Source: Svornostia abyssi
Lineage (GTDB): Bacteria > Actinomycetota > Thermoleophilia > Solirubrobacterales > Solirubrobacteraceae
Direction: 5' to 3'
DNA length: 64,000 nucleotides
NCBI GenBank assembly: GCA_024666565.1
Contig: CP088295.1
Span: 2,356,001-2,420,000, forward strand
Position numbers and translations under genes: made by a program. The notes under the pieces were generated by a model, which was not told the origin of the DNA, ran no database searches, and saw only the letters and a list, made by a program, of their open reading frames with translations. Of the stretch, positions 18,068-26,935 are shown piece after piece (the stretch's first letter is position 1; each line of letters begins with the position of its first letter).

Positions 18068-18721
18068 CGCCCACTTGGTGAGCCCCTCGCGGTCGATCAC
18101 GAGCGTGCGCCCGCGACCGAGCTCCACGATCCCGCGCGCCTCGTCCTCGCGCAGGACGCGGTTCACCGTGGCGCGGGAGGTCCCGGCGAGGTCGGCGAGG
18201 TCGTCCTGCGTGAGCGGGATGGTGACCGGCAGCGACGGGTCGTCACCGGTGTAGATGTCGACGAGTTCGAGGACGCGGCGCCGCACGCGGGTGTCGGCGG
18301 GGGTGTAGAGGGCCTCGAGCAGGTGGCGCGACAGCCGCCGCACCTGGGCGGAGAGGACGCTGATGAGGACGTCGCCGACGCCCGGCTGTTCCCGGCGCAG
18401 GCGGCCGAAGTCGAGCTGGTGGACGGACATGGTCTCGCCCGCCTCGAGCGCGACGACGGTCGCGCTGCGCGGCGCCCCCGGGCTCAGCAGCGCGAGCTCC
18501 CCGAAGATGTCGCCGGCGCGCAAGACCGCGAGGATCGCCTCGTCGGCGTACTGGGTGCTGACCTTCACGGCGAAGCGCCCGCTGCGAACGAGGTGCAGCG
18601 TGTCGCCGGGGTCGCCCTCGTGAAACACGATCTCGCCCTTGCGGAAGGTCCGCCGGCGGGCCATGTCGAGCACCCGCTGGACATCCTCTTCCGGCACGCC
18701 TTCGAGGATCTGCCATTCCAT
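18059..18721 (-). CDS. Crp/Fnr-family transcription regulator, cAMP-binding type
   Basis: 220 residues. N-terminal cyclic-nucleotide-binding domain with the phosphate-binding cassette GELALLSPGAPRSATV (Glu and Arg positions as in true cAMP receptors), a dimerisation helix, and a C-terminal winged helix with LTQDDLADLAGTSRATVNRV as recognition region. No N-terminal Cys cluster, so it is not Fnr-like. It follows two ArsA-like ATPase genes on the same strand, 11 bases after the second, a neighbourhood resembling Rv3676 (Crp) and Rv3679-Rv3680 in Mycobacterium. A good Crp-like site lies ahead of the dab operon downstream. The window also encodes a cyclase that could supply its ligand. Confidence 0.9.
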   Translation of the reverse strand: MEWQILEGVPEEDVQRVLDMARRRTFRKGEIVFHEGDPGDTLHLVRSGRFAVKVSTQYADEAILAVLRAGDIFGELALLSPGAPRSATVVALEAGETMSVHQLDFGRLRREQPGVGDVLISVLSAQVRRLSRHLLEALYTPADTRVRRRVLELVDIYTGDDPSLPVTIPLTQDDLADLAGTSRATVNRVLREDEARGIVELGRGRTLVIDREGLTKWAGL

Positions 18722-18732
18722 GGGGCGAGAGC

Positions 18733-19860
18733 CTACGCCGCGCCGTCGATGGAGCGCGTGAGGTGTGCGTGGACGAGGGCGAGCCCGTCGACGTCGTGCA
18801 CGTCGTCGTCCAGCTCGGGGATGACGACGGGATCGGGGTCGTCGACCTCCCGGCCGAGCCGCGCGATCGCCGCAGCGTCACGGTCGGCGAGCAGCTCGGC
18901 GTCCCGGACGGTTGCGGCGACTTTGCCGGCGAGCTTCGCTCCCAGCGCGTCCGCCAGCTCGTCGGCGATCTCGTCCGCGCCGCCGGCCTGCATCCCCTCC
19001 GGGAGGGTGTGCACCCGGTTGACGATGAGCCCGCCGAACGGCATCCGGGCCTCGCGCAGCTTGCCGCGGAAGAAGATCGCCTCCTCGACCGGCTCGCGCT
19101 CGGGGGACGTCACGATGAGAAACGTCGTCGCGGGGTCGGCCAGCAGCTTCTTCACGCCTCGTGCGCGCTCGCGGAACCCGTCGAGCAGCCCGCCCAGGGC
19201 ACGGAAGAACGTCGAGAGGTCGTTGAGGAGGTCCACGCCGGTGACGCGCCCGAGCACGCCGAAGACGACACTCGTGCCGCGGCCCATGACCTTCGCGGCG
19301 AGCCCGCCGGGCGTGAGGAAGACGCGGAGCGCACGGCCCTCGAGGAACCCGGTGAGCCGGTCGGGCGCGTCGAGGAAGTCCAGGGCGTTGCGCGACGGCG
19401 GGGTGTCGAGGACCAGGACGTCGAACCCGCCTTCGCGGTCCAGCTCGTAGAGCTTCGCGATCGCCGTGAACTCCTGCGATCCGGCGACCGCCCCGGAGAG
19501 TTCCTGGTAGATCCGGTTGCTGAGCACCTCGTCCCGCGTCTTCGCGTCCGGGGAGAGGCGCTCGATCAGGTCGTCGAACGTGCGCTTGGCATCGAGCATC
19601 ATCGCCCACAGCTCGCCCTGCATCTCGACGCCGTGCCCGGCGAACCGCGACGGGTCGACGAGGCGTGGCTCGTTGTCGAGCACCTCCAGGCCGAGTGATG
19701 TGGCCAGGCGCTTGGCGGGGTCGATGGTCACCACCGCGACGCGCTGTCCGCGCGCGGCAAGGCCCATCGCCAGGGCCGCGGACGTCGTGGTCTTGCCCAC
19801 GCCGCCGGAGCCGGCGACGATCACCACGCGCTTGCCTGCCAGTCGGTCGCCCAGCTCCAT
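18733..19860 (-). CDS. ArsA/Get3-like ATPase (second of a pair)
   Basis: 375 residues, a SIMIBI-class ATPase. The deviant Walker A GSGGVGKTTTS is near the N-terminus, VVTIDPAKRLATSLGL is the switch I region typical of ArsA/Get3, and VLDTPPSRNALDFLDAPDR is the switch II region. There is no arsenic gene nearby and no Cys triad of true ArsA, so a role in arsenite export is unlikely. It resembles the actinobacterial pair Rv3679-Rv3680 (bacterial Get3-like), which act as a heteromer in stress and glycerol-related physiology. It starts 7 bases after the stop of its partner. Confidence 0.85.
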   Translation of the reverse strand: MELGDRLAGKRVVIVAGSGGVGKTTTSAALAMGLAARGQRVAVVTIDPAKRLATSLGLEVLDNEPRLVDPSRFAGHGVEMQGELWAMMLDAKRTFDDLIERLSPDAKTRDEVLSNRIYQELSGAVAGSQEFTAIAKLYELDREGGFDVLVLDTPPSRNALDFLDAPDRLTGFLEGRALRVFLTPGGLAAKVMGRGTSVVFGVLGRVTGVDLLNDLSTFFRALGGLLDGFRERARGVKKLLADPATTFLIVTSPEREPVEEAIFFRGKLREARMPFGGLIVNRVHTLPEGMQAGGADEIADELADALGAKLAGKVAATVRDAELLADRDAAAIARLGREVDDPDPVVIPELDDDVHDVDGLALVHAHLTRSIDGAA

Positions 19861-19867
19861 CCGCGTC

Positions 19868-20785
19868 TCAGCCTACTTCCAGCCCGGCGGCCAGCTCGTC
19901 GGCCAGCGCCTCGAGGTCGGGTCCGTCACGCCGGGCGTGCAGGCGCACCGGGTCGATCCCGGTGCCCCGGTGCAGCCGCCCGACCTGCGCGCGCTGGCGC
20001 CGCGTCCGCGCCACGGCGTGCAGCGTGAGGGTCACGGCGGGGTGCTCGGCGTGCTCGGCGAGCCGCTTGGCCTCGGCGGGGGTGATGAGGTCAGGCTCCA
20101 GCCGGTTGGCGACGACGGCGTCCAGCTCGCGGCCCAGCCGGTCACGCAACGCCTCCTGGAGATGCAGCGTCTCGGTCACGGGCATCTCCTCCGCGCGCGC
20201 GACGGCGACCAGGCCCGTCTGGGCGGGGTCGGAGATCGTGGCGTCGATGCGCTCGGCCTGCCGCGTGACGGGCCCGCCCGCGGCCGCGTCGGCGAACGTG
20301 CGCGGCGCGCCGAGGATCGCGACGCCGTGCCCTGTGGCGGGTGCGTCGACGACGACGAGGTCGTAGGGGTCGGCGCCCGGGGTGCGTCGCTCGGGCTGGG
20401 TCAGCTCCCAGACCTTGCCGATCGTCAGCAGCTCGCGCAGACCGGGAGTGGCAGCGGCGAGCAACCCGAACATGCGGCTGGACGACAGGACACTCGCCAG
20501 GCTGGACGACCCGAGCTGATCGTTGAGGTACTCGGCCAGCGCGTCCTCGGGGTCGATGGAGATGTGGAACAGGCCGTCGGCGATCTCGTGCTCGACGAAG
20601 ACGCGGTCTCGCCGGCCGGAGGCGGTCCCGAGGATGCCGGCGACGTCGGTGCGCCGGGCGACCTCGGCCACGATCGCGCGCTTGCCGCGGCGGGCGGCCA
20701 CGAGGCCGAGCGCGGCGGCGACGGTCGTCTTGCCCACGCCGCCCTTGCCGGTGACGACGACGAGCGGCTTGTCCAGCAGGTCCAC
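19868..20785 (-). CDS. ArsA/Get3-like ATPase (first of a pair)
   Basis: 305 residues, same family as the next gene but shorter. Walker A TGKGGVGKTTVAAALG; switch II LVVVDAPATGHGVAILGAPR. The C-terminal half is more divergent and ends in a basic stretch (VARTRRQRAQVGRLHRGTG). The GTG at 20785 starts the protein directly before its first strand; a GTG eight codons further up is possible, and neither has a clear ribosome-binding site. Divergent from parA with 118 bases between, which hold no obvious operator. The unequal pair, short then long, followed by crp, copies the mycobacterial arrangement. Confidence 0.82.
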   Translation of the reverse strand: MDLLDKPLVVVTGKGGVGKTTVAAALGLVAARRGKRAIVAEVARRTDVAGILGTASGRRDRVFVEHEIADGLFHISIDPEDALAEYLNDQLGSSSLASVLSSSRMFGLLAAATPGLRELLTIGKVWELTQPERRTPGADPYDLVVVDAPATGHGVAILGAPRTFADAAAGGPVTRQAERIDATISDPAQTGLVAVARAEEMPVTETLHLQEALRDRLGRELDAVVANRLEPDLITPAEAKRLAEHAEHPAVTLTLHAVARTRRQRAQVGRLHRGTGIDPVRLHARRDGPDLEALADELAAGLEVG

Positions 20786-20903
20786 GGCGGGGGAGGGTAC
20801 GCGTGTCACACCGGTGAAGGAGTCTCGCGCCCACGTGCGAATAGACACACGTCCGGGCGCCGTCCGGGCATCCCGCATCACCCGACCGCACCGGAGAGCT
20901 GAC

Positions 20904-21683
20904 GTGGAGTCGCCCCCGCAGCAGACTGCCAAGGTCATCGCGTTCGCCAACCAGAAGGGTGGCGTCGCCAAGACCACCACGACGCTGAACCTCGCCGCCG
21001 CCTTCGCGGAGGAGGGCCACCGCGTGCTCTGCGTCGACATGGATCCGCAGGGCAACCTCACGATGTCCCAGGGGATCGACCCGGACACCGTGCAGACCTC
21101 GATGTACGACGTCCTCGTGCACGACATGCCGATCCGCGACGTGATCCGCAAGCGCGAGATCGACGTCGCGTGCGCCTCGATCGATCTCGCGGGCGCCGAG
21201 ATCGCGATGTCGATGAAGATCGGCCGCGAGCGCTCGCTGGCCAAGGCGCTGAAGGCCGTCCAGTACGACTACGACTTCATCTGCATCGACACGCCGCCCA
21301 GCCTCGGGCTGCTCACGATCAACGCGCTGACGGCTGCGAACAAGGTGATCGTCCCCGTGCAGTGCGAGTATCTGTCGATGCGTGGTTTGATCCAGCTGCA
21401 GAACACGCTGCACATGATCCGTGAGGAACTGAACCCCGGCGTCGACATCGAGGGCATCCTGCCCACGCTGGTCGACACGCGCACCCTGCACGCGCAGGAG
21501 GCGATCTCGCTGCTCGAGGAGAACTTCGGGGACCGCGTCTTCGCGTCGCGGATCCGCAAGACCATCCGCTTCGCGGAGGCCCCCGTCAAGGGGATGTCGG
21601 TGCTCAAGTACGACCCGGACGGCGTGGCCGCCCAGTCCTATCGCGATCTCGCGAAGGAGGTGCTCTCACATGGCAAGGGATAA
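20904..21683 (+). CDS. ParA/Soj-family ATPase
   Basis: 259 residues. Deviant Walker [19 protein letters not shown], followed by [15 protein letters not shown] and the Walker B-like [17 protein letters not shown], as in chromosomal ParA/Soj. The GTG at 20904 has GGAG seven bases upstream. ParA usually pairs with ParB, but no parB follows; the next gene is ftsZ, overlapping by 14 bases. This suggests the ATPase acts on the division machinery or on placement of a cargo rather than in ordinary chromosome segregation. A chromosomal ParAB pair probably exists elsewhere. Confidence 0.88.
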   Translation: MESPPQQTAKVIAFANQKGGVAKTTTTLNLAAAFAEEGHRVLCVDMDPQGNLTMSQGIDPDTVQTSMYDVLVHDMPIRDVIRKREIDVACASIDLAGAEIAMSMKIGRERSLAKALKAVQYDYDFICIDTPPSLGLLTINALTAANKVIVPVQCEYLSMRGLIQLQNTLHMIREELNPGVDIEGILPTLVDTRTLHAQEAISLLEENFGDRVFASRIRKTIRFAEAPVKGMSVLKYDPDGVAAQSYRDLAKEVLSHGKG

Positions 21684-23058
21684 GCGCGCAAGCATGCGCG
21701 AAGGGCCGCTCGCCGAGCTGTTCCGCCGCACGGAGACGGATTCGGCAGGTGCCGAACCCGCCCCCGCGCCGGAACCCGCTCCCGAGCCGCGCGCGGCTGC
21801 GCCGGAGGTCGAGCCCCCGACGCCGCAGGAGCGCCTGCGTCACGCGTTCAGCTCGGACATCCCGGACAACGTCCTGGAGCCCGTCGAGCCCGTCGCGTCC
21901 TACGACGAGCCCGAGCGCCCGCTGGCCGACGACACGTCGTTCTCCAGCACGGCCATGCCGATGTCCGCATTCGGCGAGACGAAGGCCGGCCACCCGATCA
22001 TCCGCGTCGTCGGCGTGGGCGGCGGTGGCGTGAACGCCGTCAACCGCATGGTCGAGGCGCGGATCAACGGCGTCGAGTTCATCGCGGTGAACACGGACGT
22101 CCAGTCGCTGCAGGCCTCCACGGCCAACCTCACGGTGCACATCGGCGAGGAGCTCACGCGTGGGCTCGGCGCCGGCGCGGACCCGGAACTGGGCCGCAAC
22201 GCCGCGATGGCCGACTACGACCGCCTGAAGTCGCTGCTCAAGGGCTCGGACATGGTCTTCGTGGCCGCCGGGGCCGGCGGTGGCACGGGCACGGGCGCCG
22301 CGCCCGTCGTCGCGCGCATCGCCCGTGAGGTCGGCGCGCTGACCGTCGGCATCGTCACGAAGCCGTTCGGCTTCGAGGGCACCCGCCGCCGGGACGCCGC
22401 CGAGCTGGGCGTCGACGCGCTCGCGCAGGAGGTCGACACCCTCATCACGGTGCCGAACGACCGCCTGCTGTCCGTGCTCGACAAGCAGACGTCGATGATG
22501 GCCGCGTTCAACGTGGCTGACGACGTGCTGCGCCAGGGCGTGCAGGGCGTGTCCGATCTCGTGACGCTCCCGGGCATCATCAACCTGGACTTCGCCGACG
22601 TGCGCACGATCATGTCCGAGGCGGGCAACGCCCTGCTCGGGATCGGCATGGGCACGGGCGACGACCGCGCGATCATCGCGGCCGAGCAGGCCTGCTCGTC
22701 CCCGCTGCTCGAGACGAGCATGGAGGGCGCGAAGAAGATCCTGCTCTCCATCACGGGCGGTGCGGACCTCTCGCTGTGGGAGGTCAACGAGGCCGCGAAG
22801 ACGGTGTCCGCCGCCGCGCACCCGGAGGCGAACATCATCTTCGGCGCGATGGTCGACGAGGCCCTGGGCGACCAGGTGTGGATCACCGTCGTCGCGACGG
22901 GCTACGCGCCGGTCTCGTCCCGGCCGATCTCGCGGGTGCTCGAGGAGCCCAAGGGCGAGCCGCGCGTCGAGCGCACCCGTCCCGAGCGGTCGTCGGTCCG
23001 GCAGACCGGCCTGGGCGTCAACCAGCTCGACGTCCCTGAGTTCGTTCCCCGGGGATAA
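21670..23058 (+). CDS. ftsZ: Cell division GTPase FtsZ with long N-terminal extension
   Basis: 462 residues. The FtsZ core begins only at about residue 108 ([20 protein letters not shown]). GTP-binding GAGGGTGTG is at 201-209 and the catalytic T7 loop NLDFADV at 305-311 keeps Asn and both Asp, so it should polymerise and hydrolyse GTP. The C-terminal linker is short and ends in [10 protein letters not shown], like the conserved tail peptide that binds FtsA/SepF partners. The first ~107 residues are Pro/Glu/Ala-rich and probably disordered, apart from [15 protein letters not shown], which could form an amphipathic helix. The ATG at 21670 is firm: AAGGAGG lies nine bases upstream, inside parA. 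No other dcw-cluster gene is nearby. Confidence 0.93.
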   Translation: MARDKRASMREGPLAELFRRTETDSAGAEPAPAPEPAPEPRAAAPEVEPPTPQERLRHAFSSDIPDNVLEPVEPVASYDEPERPLADDTSFSSTAMPMSAFGETKAGHPIIRVVGVGGGGVNAVNRMVEARINGVEFIAVNTDVQSLQASTANLTVHIGEELTRGLGAGADPELGRNAAMADYDRLKSLLKGSDMVFVAAGAGGGTGTGAAPVVARIAREVGALTVGIVTKPFGFEGTRRRDAAELGVDALAQEVDTLITVPNDRLLSVLDKQTSMMAAFNVADDVLRQGVQGVSDLVTLPGIINLDFADVRTIMSEAGNALLGIGMGTGDDRAIIAAEQACSSPLLETSMEGAKKILLSITGGADLSLWEVNEAAKTVSAAAHPEANIIFGAMVDEALGDQVWITVVATGYAPVSSRPISRVLEEPKGEPRVERTRPERSSVRQTGLGVNQLDVPEFVPRG

Positions 23059-23061
23059 CGC

Positions 23062-24545
23062 ATGACCGGCGGCGTCGTCGCCGCCGGCCATCCCGTCTCC
23101 GCGGAGGCCGGCGCGCAGGTGCTGCGCGCCGGCGGCAACGCCGTGGACGCCGCGATCGCGGCGATGCTCGCGTCGTGGACCGCCGAGCCGCTGCTCACGG
23201 GCCCGGGGGCCGGCGGATACCTGCTGGTCGCCGGGCCTGACGTCGAGCCCACGCTGCTCGACTTCTTCGTCTCGGCGCCCGGCCTCGGCCCGCAGGCCCA
23301 CGCGGCGCAGGCCGCGCTCATCCCGGTCTCGGTGTCGTTCGGCGACGCCGTGCAGATCTTCCATGTCGGCCCCGCGTCCTGTGGGCCGTACGGGAACCCG
23401 GCCGGCATCGTGGAGGCATCGCGGCGGTGGGGGGACCGTGCCGCTGGACCAGCTCACGGCGCCCGCCGCGCGGCTTGCACGCGAAGGCGTGGTGCTCAAC
23501 GAGCCGCAGGCGTACGTGTTCGAGATCCTGGCGGGCATCCTGCTCTCCACGCCCGAGGTCCGTGCCGTGTTCGCGCCTGGCGGCCGCCCGCTGCGCGCCG
23601 GCGAGCGCTTCCGCTTCGGCGAGATGGGCGACGCGATCGACCGCCTGGGCGCCGAGGGCGCGGACCCCTTCTACCGCGGCGACCTGGCCGACGCCGTCGT
23701 GGACTGGCTCGACGACCGCGGTGGCGTGCTCACGCCGACTGACCTTGCCGACTACCGCGCGGTCCCGCGGGCGCCCGCCCGGATCTCCTATCGCGGCCGC
23801 GAGGTGCTGACCAACCCGCCGCCGAGCGCCGGCGGCGTGCTGCTCGCCTACAGCCTGGGTCTCCTGGATCGCGCGCCCAGCCCGCCGCCGCTGCGGGCGG
23901 TCGTCGACGCGATGGACGCGGCGCAGACCGCGCGCACCGACGAGTTCGTCGCGGGTCTGGACGAACCCGGGTTCCTGGACACGTTCCTCGCGATGCGGCT
24001 CGGCTCGACGACACACCTGTCGGTGGTCGACCGCGACGGCCTGGCCTGCGCGGTGACGTGTACGAACGGTGAGGGCGCCGGCGTCGTCGTCCCTGGCACC
24101 GGCATCCACATGAACAACATCATGGGCGAGGAGGACCTCAGCCCGATGGGCTTCCACACCGCGCCCGCCGGCCGGCGGATGCCGTCGATGATGGCCCCCA
24201 CCGTGGTGGCCCGCGACGGCACCGGCGACGTGGAGGCGGTGCTCGGCAGTGCGGGGTCGAACCGCATCCGGTCGGCGCTGCTGCAGACGATCGTGGGGAT
24301 CGTCGACCACGGGCTCGACGCGCAGGCTGCGGTCGATGCGCCGCGCGCGCACTACGAGGGCGGGGTCGTCTACGCCGAGCCGGGTGTCCCGGTGGGGGGA
24401 GATCGAACGCGCGGGCCGGGCCGTGGCGCCGTTTCGCGCGCGCAACCTCTTCTTCGGGGGCGTGCAGGCGATCCGGCGCACGCAGGGCGGCGCGCTCTCG
24501 GGCGGCGGCGACCCGCGGCGGGGCGGCGCGGTGGCCAAGGCCTGA
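23062..24545 (+). CDS. ggt: Gamma-glutamyltransferase, two frame breaks
   Basis: The protein begins GGVVAAGHPVSAEAGAQVL, the normal start of the GGT fold, with no signal peptide, so it would be cytoplasmic. The Thr nucleophile is in STTHLSVVD, and the small subunit has GTGIHMNNIMGEEDLSP and GRRMPSMMAPTVV. Translation breaks twice, at G6 runs 23429-23434 and 24394-24399; one fewer G at each restores a continuous protein of about 493 residues, ending GGDPRRGGAVAKA. The family cleaves gamma-glutamyl bonds, for example in glutathione-like thiols or capsule. It starts 3 bases after ftsZ and is probably co-transcribed with it. Confidence 0.82.
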
Positions 24546-24599
24546 CGCGGGCGGCAACCCGCACACCGGGGCACAGGGGACGCGTACGATCGGGCCGAC

Positions 24600-25409
24600 G
24601 TGTCCAGGTTCGAGCCCGACCCCCGAGGCCAAGACGACGAGCCGCCGAGCGACCTGCTCGTCCGTGCCCGGCAGGCGCTCTGGCGGCGTGCGAGCGACCT
24701 CTTCGCCGTCATCGACGCCGACGGCCGCATCGTCGAGGCCAATCCCGCCTGGCAGCATCTCCTCGGGTGGTCGCACGAGCAGGTCGTGGGGACCCAGTGG
24801 TGTGAGCGGGTGCACGACGACCAGCGCTCGGCCGCCGAGCGGGCGATGACCAAGGAGCTGCAGCGGCTGGGTTCGGTCTCGGGCTTCGAGGCGCGGTACC
24901 GGGCGGCGGACGGCAGCTACCGCTGGATGCTCTGGGGGGCGGACATGGCCGACGGGTGGGGGTTCGCGGTCGGTCGCGACATCAGCGCGCGGCGCTTGGC
25001 CCACGTGGCGCTGCGGCGCGCACGCGAGCGCGCGGAGGCCATGGGGGCGGCCTTGCATGCCGGCCTGGTGGTGGTCTCCCCGGATCTCGAGATCGTGGAG
25101 GCCAACGACCGGTTCTGTGAGATGGTCGGCTACGACCGCGACGCGATCATCGGATTGCGCCCGCCGCACCCGTGGTGGCCGCTCGAGGACCGCGACGCGA
25201 TCCTGGCGATGGCGGGAGATCTGGCGCGCCTGACGGGCAGGCGCGCCCGATTCGTCCGTTCCGATGGTCGCCGGTTCGAGATCCGCGGTGACGTCGCCGC
25301 GCTGCCGGACGAGGACGGGGCCGGCCGGACGCTCCTGGTCATCCACGACCTCAGCGAGCTGCTCGCGGCGGAGGATGCCCCGGGGCTCGAACCCGCGGGC
25401 GGCACCTAG
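24600..25409 (+). CDS. Tandem PAS-domain protein without output domain
   Basis: 269 residues with two PAS domains: residues about 28-130 (DLFAVIDADGRIVEANPAWQ ... WGFAVGRDISARR) and about 145-250 (VVSPDLEIVEANDRFCEMVG). No kinase, GGDEF, EAL or DNA-binding domain follows, so it may act as a stand-alone sensor binding a partner protein. The GTG at 24600 is the start in use; no strong ribosome-binding site is seen. It follows the ggt gene by 54 bases and precedes a transporter by 10 bases. Confidence 0.75.
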   Translation: MSRFEPDPRGQDDEPPSDLLVRARQALWRRASDLFAVIDADGRIVEANPAWQHLLGWSHEQVVGTQWCERVHDDQRSAAERAMTKELQRLGSVSGFEARYRAADGSYRWMLWGADMADGWGFAVGRDISARRLAHVALRRARERAEAMGAALHAGLVVVSPDLEIVEANDRFCEMVGYDRDAIIGLRPPHPWWPLEDRDAILAMAGDLARLTGRRARFVRSDGRRFEIRGDVAALPDEDGAGRTLLVIHDLSELLAAEDAPGLEPAGGT

Positions 25410-25419
25410 ACTCGCACCG

Positions 25420-26322
25420 ATGTCCCGCCGCTCCTGGGGCGCCCTGCTGGTCGTGGCGGCGATCTGGGGGTCGTCCTATCTGTTCATCAAGGTCGCGCTG
25501 GAGGACCTCTCCGTCGGCTGGGTGGTGTGCGGACGGTGCGCGCTGGGCGCGCTCGTCCTCGTCCCGCTGGCGGCGCACCGCGGTCAGCTCGGGACGCTGC
25601 GGGGCCGGTGGGGCGCGATCGTCACGCTGGCCCTGGTGCAGGTGGCGGTCCCCTTCGTCCTCATCGCGGCGGGCGAGCGGGAGATCGCGTCAGGCCTCAC
25701 CGGGATCCTGGTGGCGTCGGTCCCGCTGTTCACCGCGCTGCTCGCGCTGCGGGTCGATCGCACCCAGACCTCGCGCGGCTGGGGCCTCGTGGGTCTGCTC
25801 GCCGGGATGGCGGGGATCGTGCTGCTCTTCGGCCTGGACCTCCACGGCGACCGGGCGGCCGTCATCGGCGGACTCATGGTCGTGCTCGCGAGTCTCGGGT
25901 ACGCGATCGGCGGGTTCTATCTCCGGGCCAAGCTCCCGGACGTCCCGGCTGCGGCGACGGCGGCGGGCACCATGCTCGTGAGCGCGGCCGTGACACTGCC
26001 GCTCGCCCTCGCGACGCTGCCCGACCACGCGCCCGGCCTGGACACGATCGGCTCGCTCGTCGTGCTCGGCATGGGCGGGACGGGCATCGCGTTCGTGCTC
26101 TTCTACGCGCTCATCGCCGATGTCGGGATGGCGAGCGCGAGCCTCGTCACGTACATCGCGCCCGTCTTCGCCGTGATCTACGGCGCCCTGCTGCTCGACG
26201 AGCCCATCACCGCGGGAGCGGTCGCCGGCATGGTGCTCATCATCGCCGGCTCCTGGCTCGCCGGGTCTAGCCGAACCGGACCTTCCCGTTCGACCGAGCC
26301 CGCGCCTGCGCGCGCTCGATGA
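25420..26322 (+). CDS. EamA/DMT-family transporter
   Basis: 300 residues of membrane protein with two EamA repeats, probably ten helices. First repeat opens AIWGSSYLFIKVALEDLS with the usual WGS motif; second repeat ends YIAPVFAVIYGALLLDEPIT, the standard EamA signature. Members export amino acids, metabolites or drugs; the substrate cannot be read from the sequence. The C-terminal Pro/Ser/Arg tail overlaps the end of the convergent LON-domain gene by 56 bases. Confidence 0.88.
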   Translation: MSRRSWGALLVVAAIWGSSYLFIKVALEDLSVGWVVCGRCALGALVLVPLAAHRGQLGTLRGRWGAIVTLALVQVAVPFVLIAAGEREIASGLTGILVASVPLFTALLALRVDRTQTSRGWGLVGLLAGMAGIVLLFGLDLHGDRAAVIGGLMVVLASLGYAIGGFYLRAKLPDVPAAATAAGTMLVSAAVTLPLALATLPDHAPGLDTIGSLVVLGMGGTGIAFVLFYALIADVGMASASLVTYIAPVFAVIYGALLLDEPITAGAVAGMVLIIAGSWLAGSSRTGPSRSTEPAPARAR

Positions 26323-26894
26323 AGTCCAGCCGCTTCGTCGCCGCGAGGAACAGCCGGGTGATGAGTCGCAGCCGCGCGTTCTCGCTGCGCAGCTCCAGCA
26401 GCCCCTGCTTGGCCTCCAGGCCGAAGTCCACCGTGGCGGCCATCGCGTAGGCGTCCATCCCGGCGATGCGCTCGGGGTCGGGGTCGTCCTCCGTCGCCTG
26501 GCGGACCAGCTCGGCGTACGCCTCCTGGGCGCGCTCGGTCGCCTCGACGTCCGGGTCCTCGTCGGCGGAGACCAGCAGCTCCACCGTGCCCGCCGGGTAG
26601 GGGAACTCGTCCTGGCGGTTCACGATCCCGGAACGGCCGCGTGCCCCGCACGAGGATGTTCATCCGCCCGTCGTCCATCTGCTCGAGGACCTCCTCGACA
26701 CGGCACGAGCACCCCACGTCGCGGAGCTGTTCGTCGTCGAGCCAGACGATGCCGAACTCGCTGCCACGCTCGAGGCACTCCGTGATCATGATCCGGTAGC
26801 GCGGCTCGAAGATGTGCAGCGGCACCTGCTCGTGCGGGAGCGCGACGAGCCCGAGGGGGAAGAGCGGGAAGTCGCGAATGAGGCGATCGGCCAT
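26267..26894 (-). CDS. LON substrate-binding domain protein, one frame break
   Basis: A stand-alone LON N-terminal (substrate-binding) domain of about 208 residues without the ATPase or protease parts of Lon. It starts DFPLFPLGLVALPHEQVPLH and contains IFEPRYRIMI, the family signature. The frame breaks in GGG (26627-26629 on the plus strand): dropping one base converts RPFRDREPPG into RPFRIVNRQDEFPYPAG and continues to a helical C-terminal half ending SNGKVRFG. Such proteins occur in many Actinobacteria; their role is unclear. Divergent from the photolyase gene with 41 bases between. Confidence 0.75.
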
Positions 26895-26935
26895 CTTGCC
26901 GCAGTCTATGGCGCGGGCTCCTCCGTATCCCTGTC

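Noticed and set aside
18733..20785. Arsenite efflux operon
   Set aside because: The ATPases are ArsA-like, but there is no arsB, arsD, arsR or metal-binding Cys triad.
20904..21683. Chromosome partition parAB locus
   Set aside because: No parB follows and no parS-like site is recognised; the downstream partner is ftsZ.
23062..24545. Gamma-glutamyltransferase as a true pseudogene
   Set aside because: Both breaks fall in G6 runs and all catalytic motifs survive; similar breaks recur across the window, so error is likelier.
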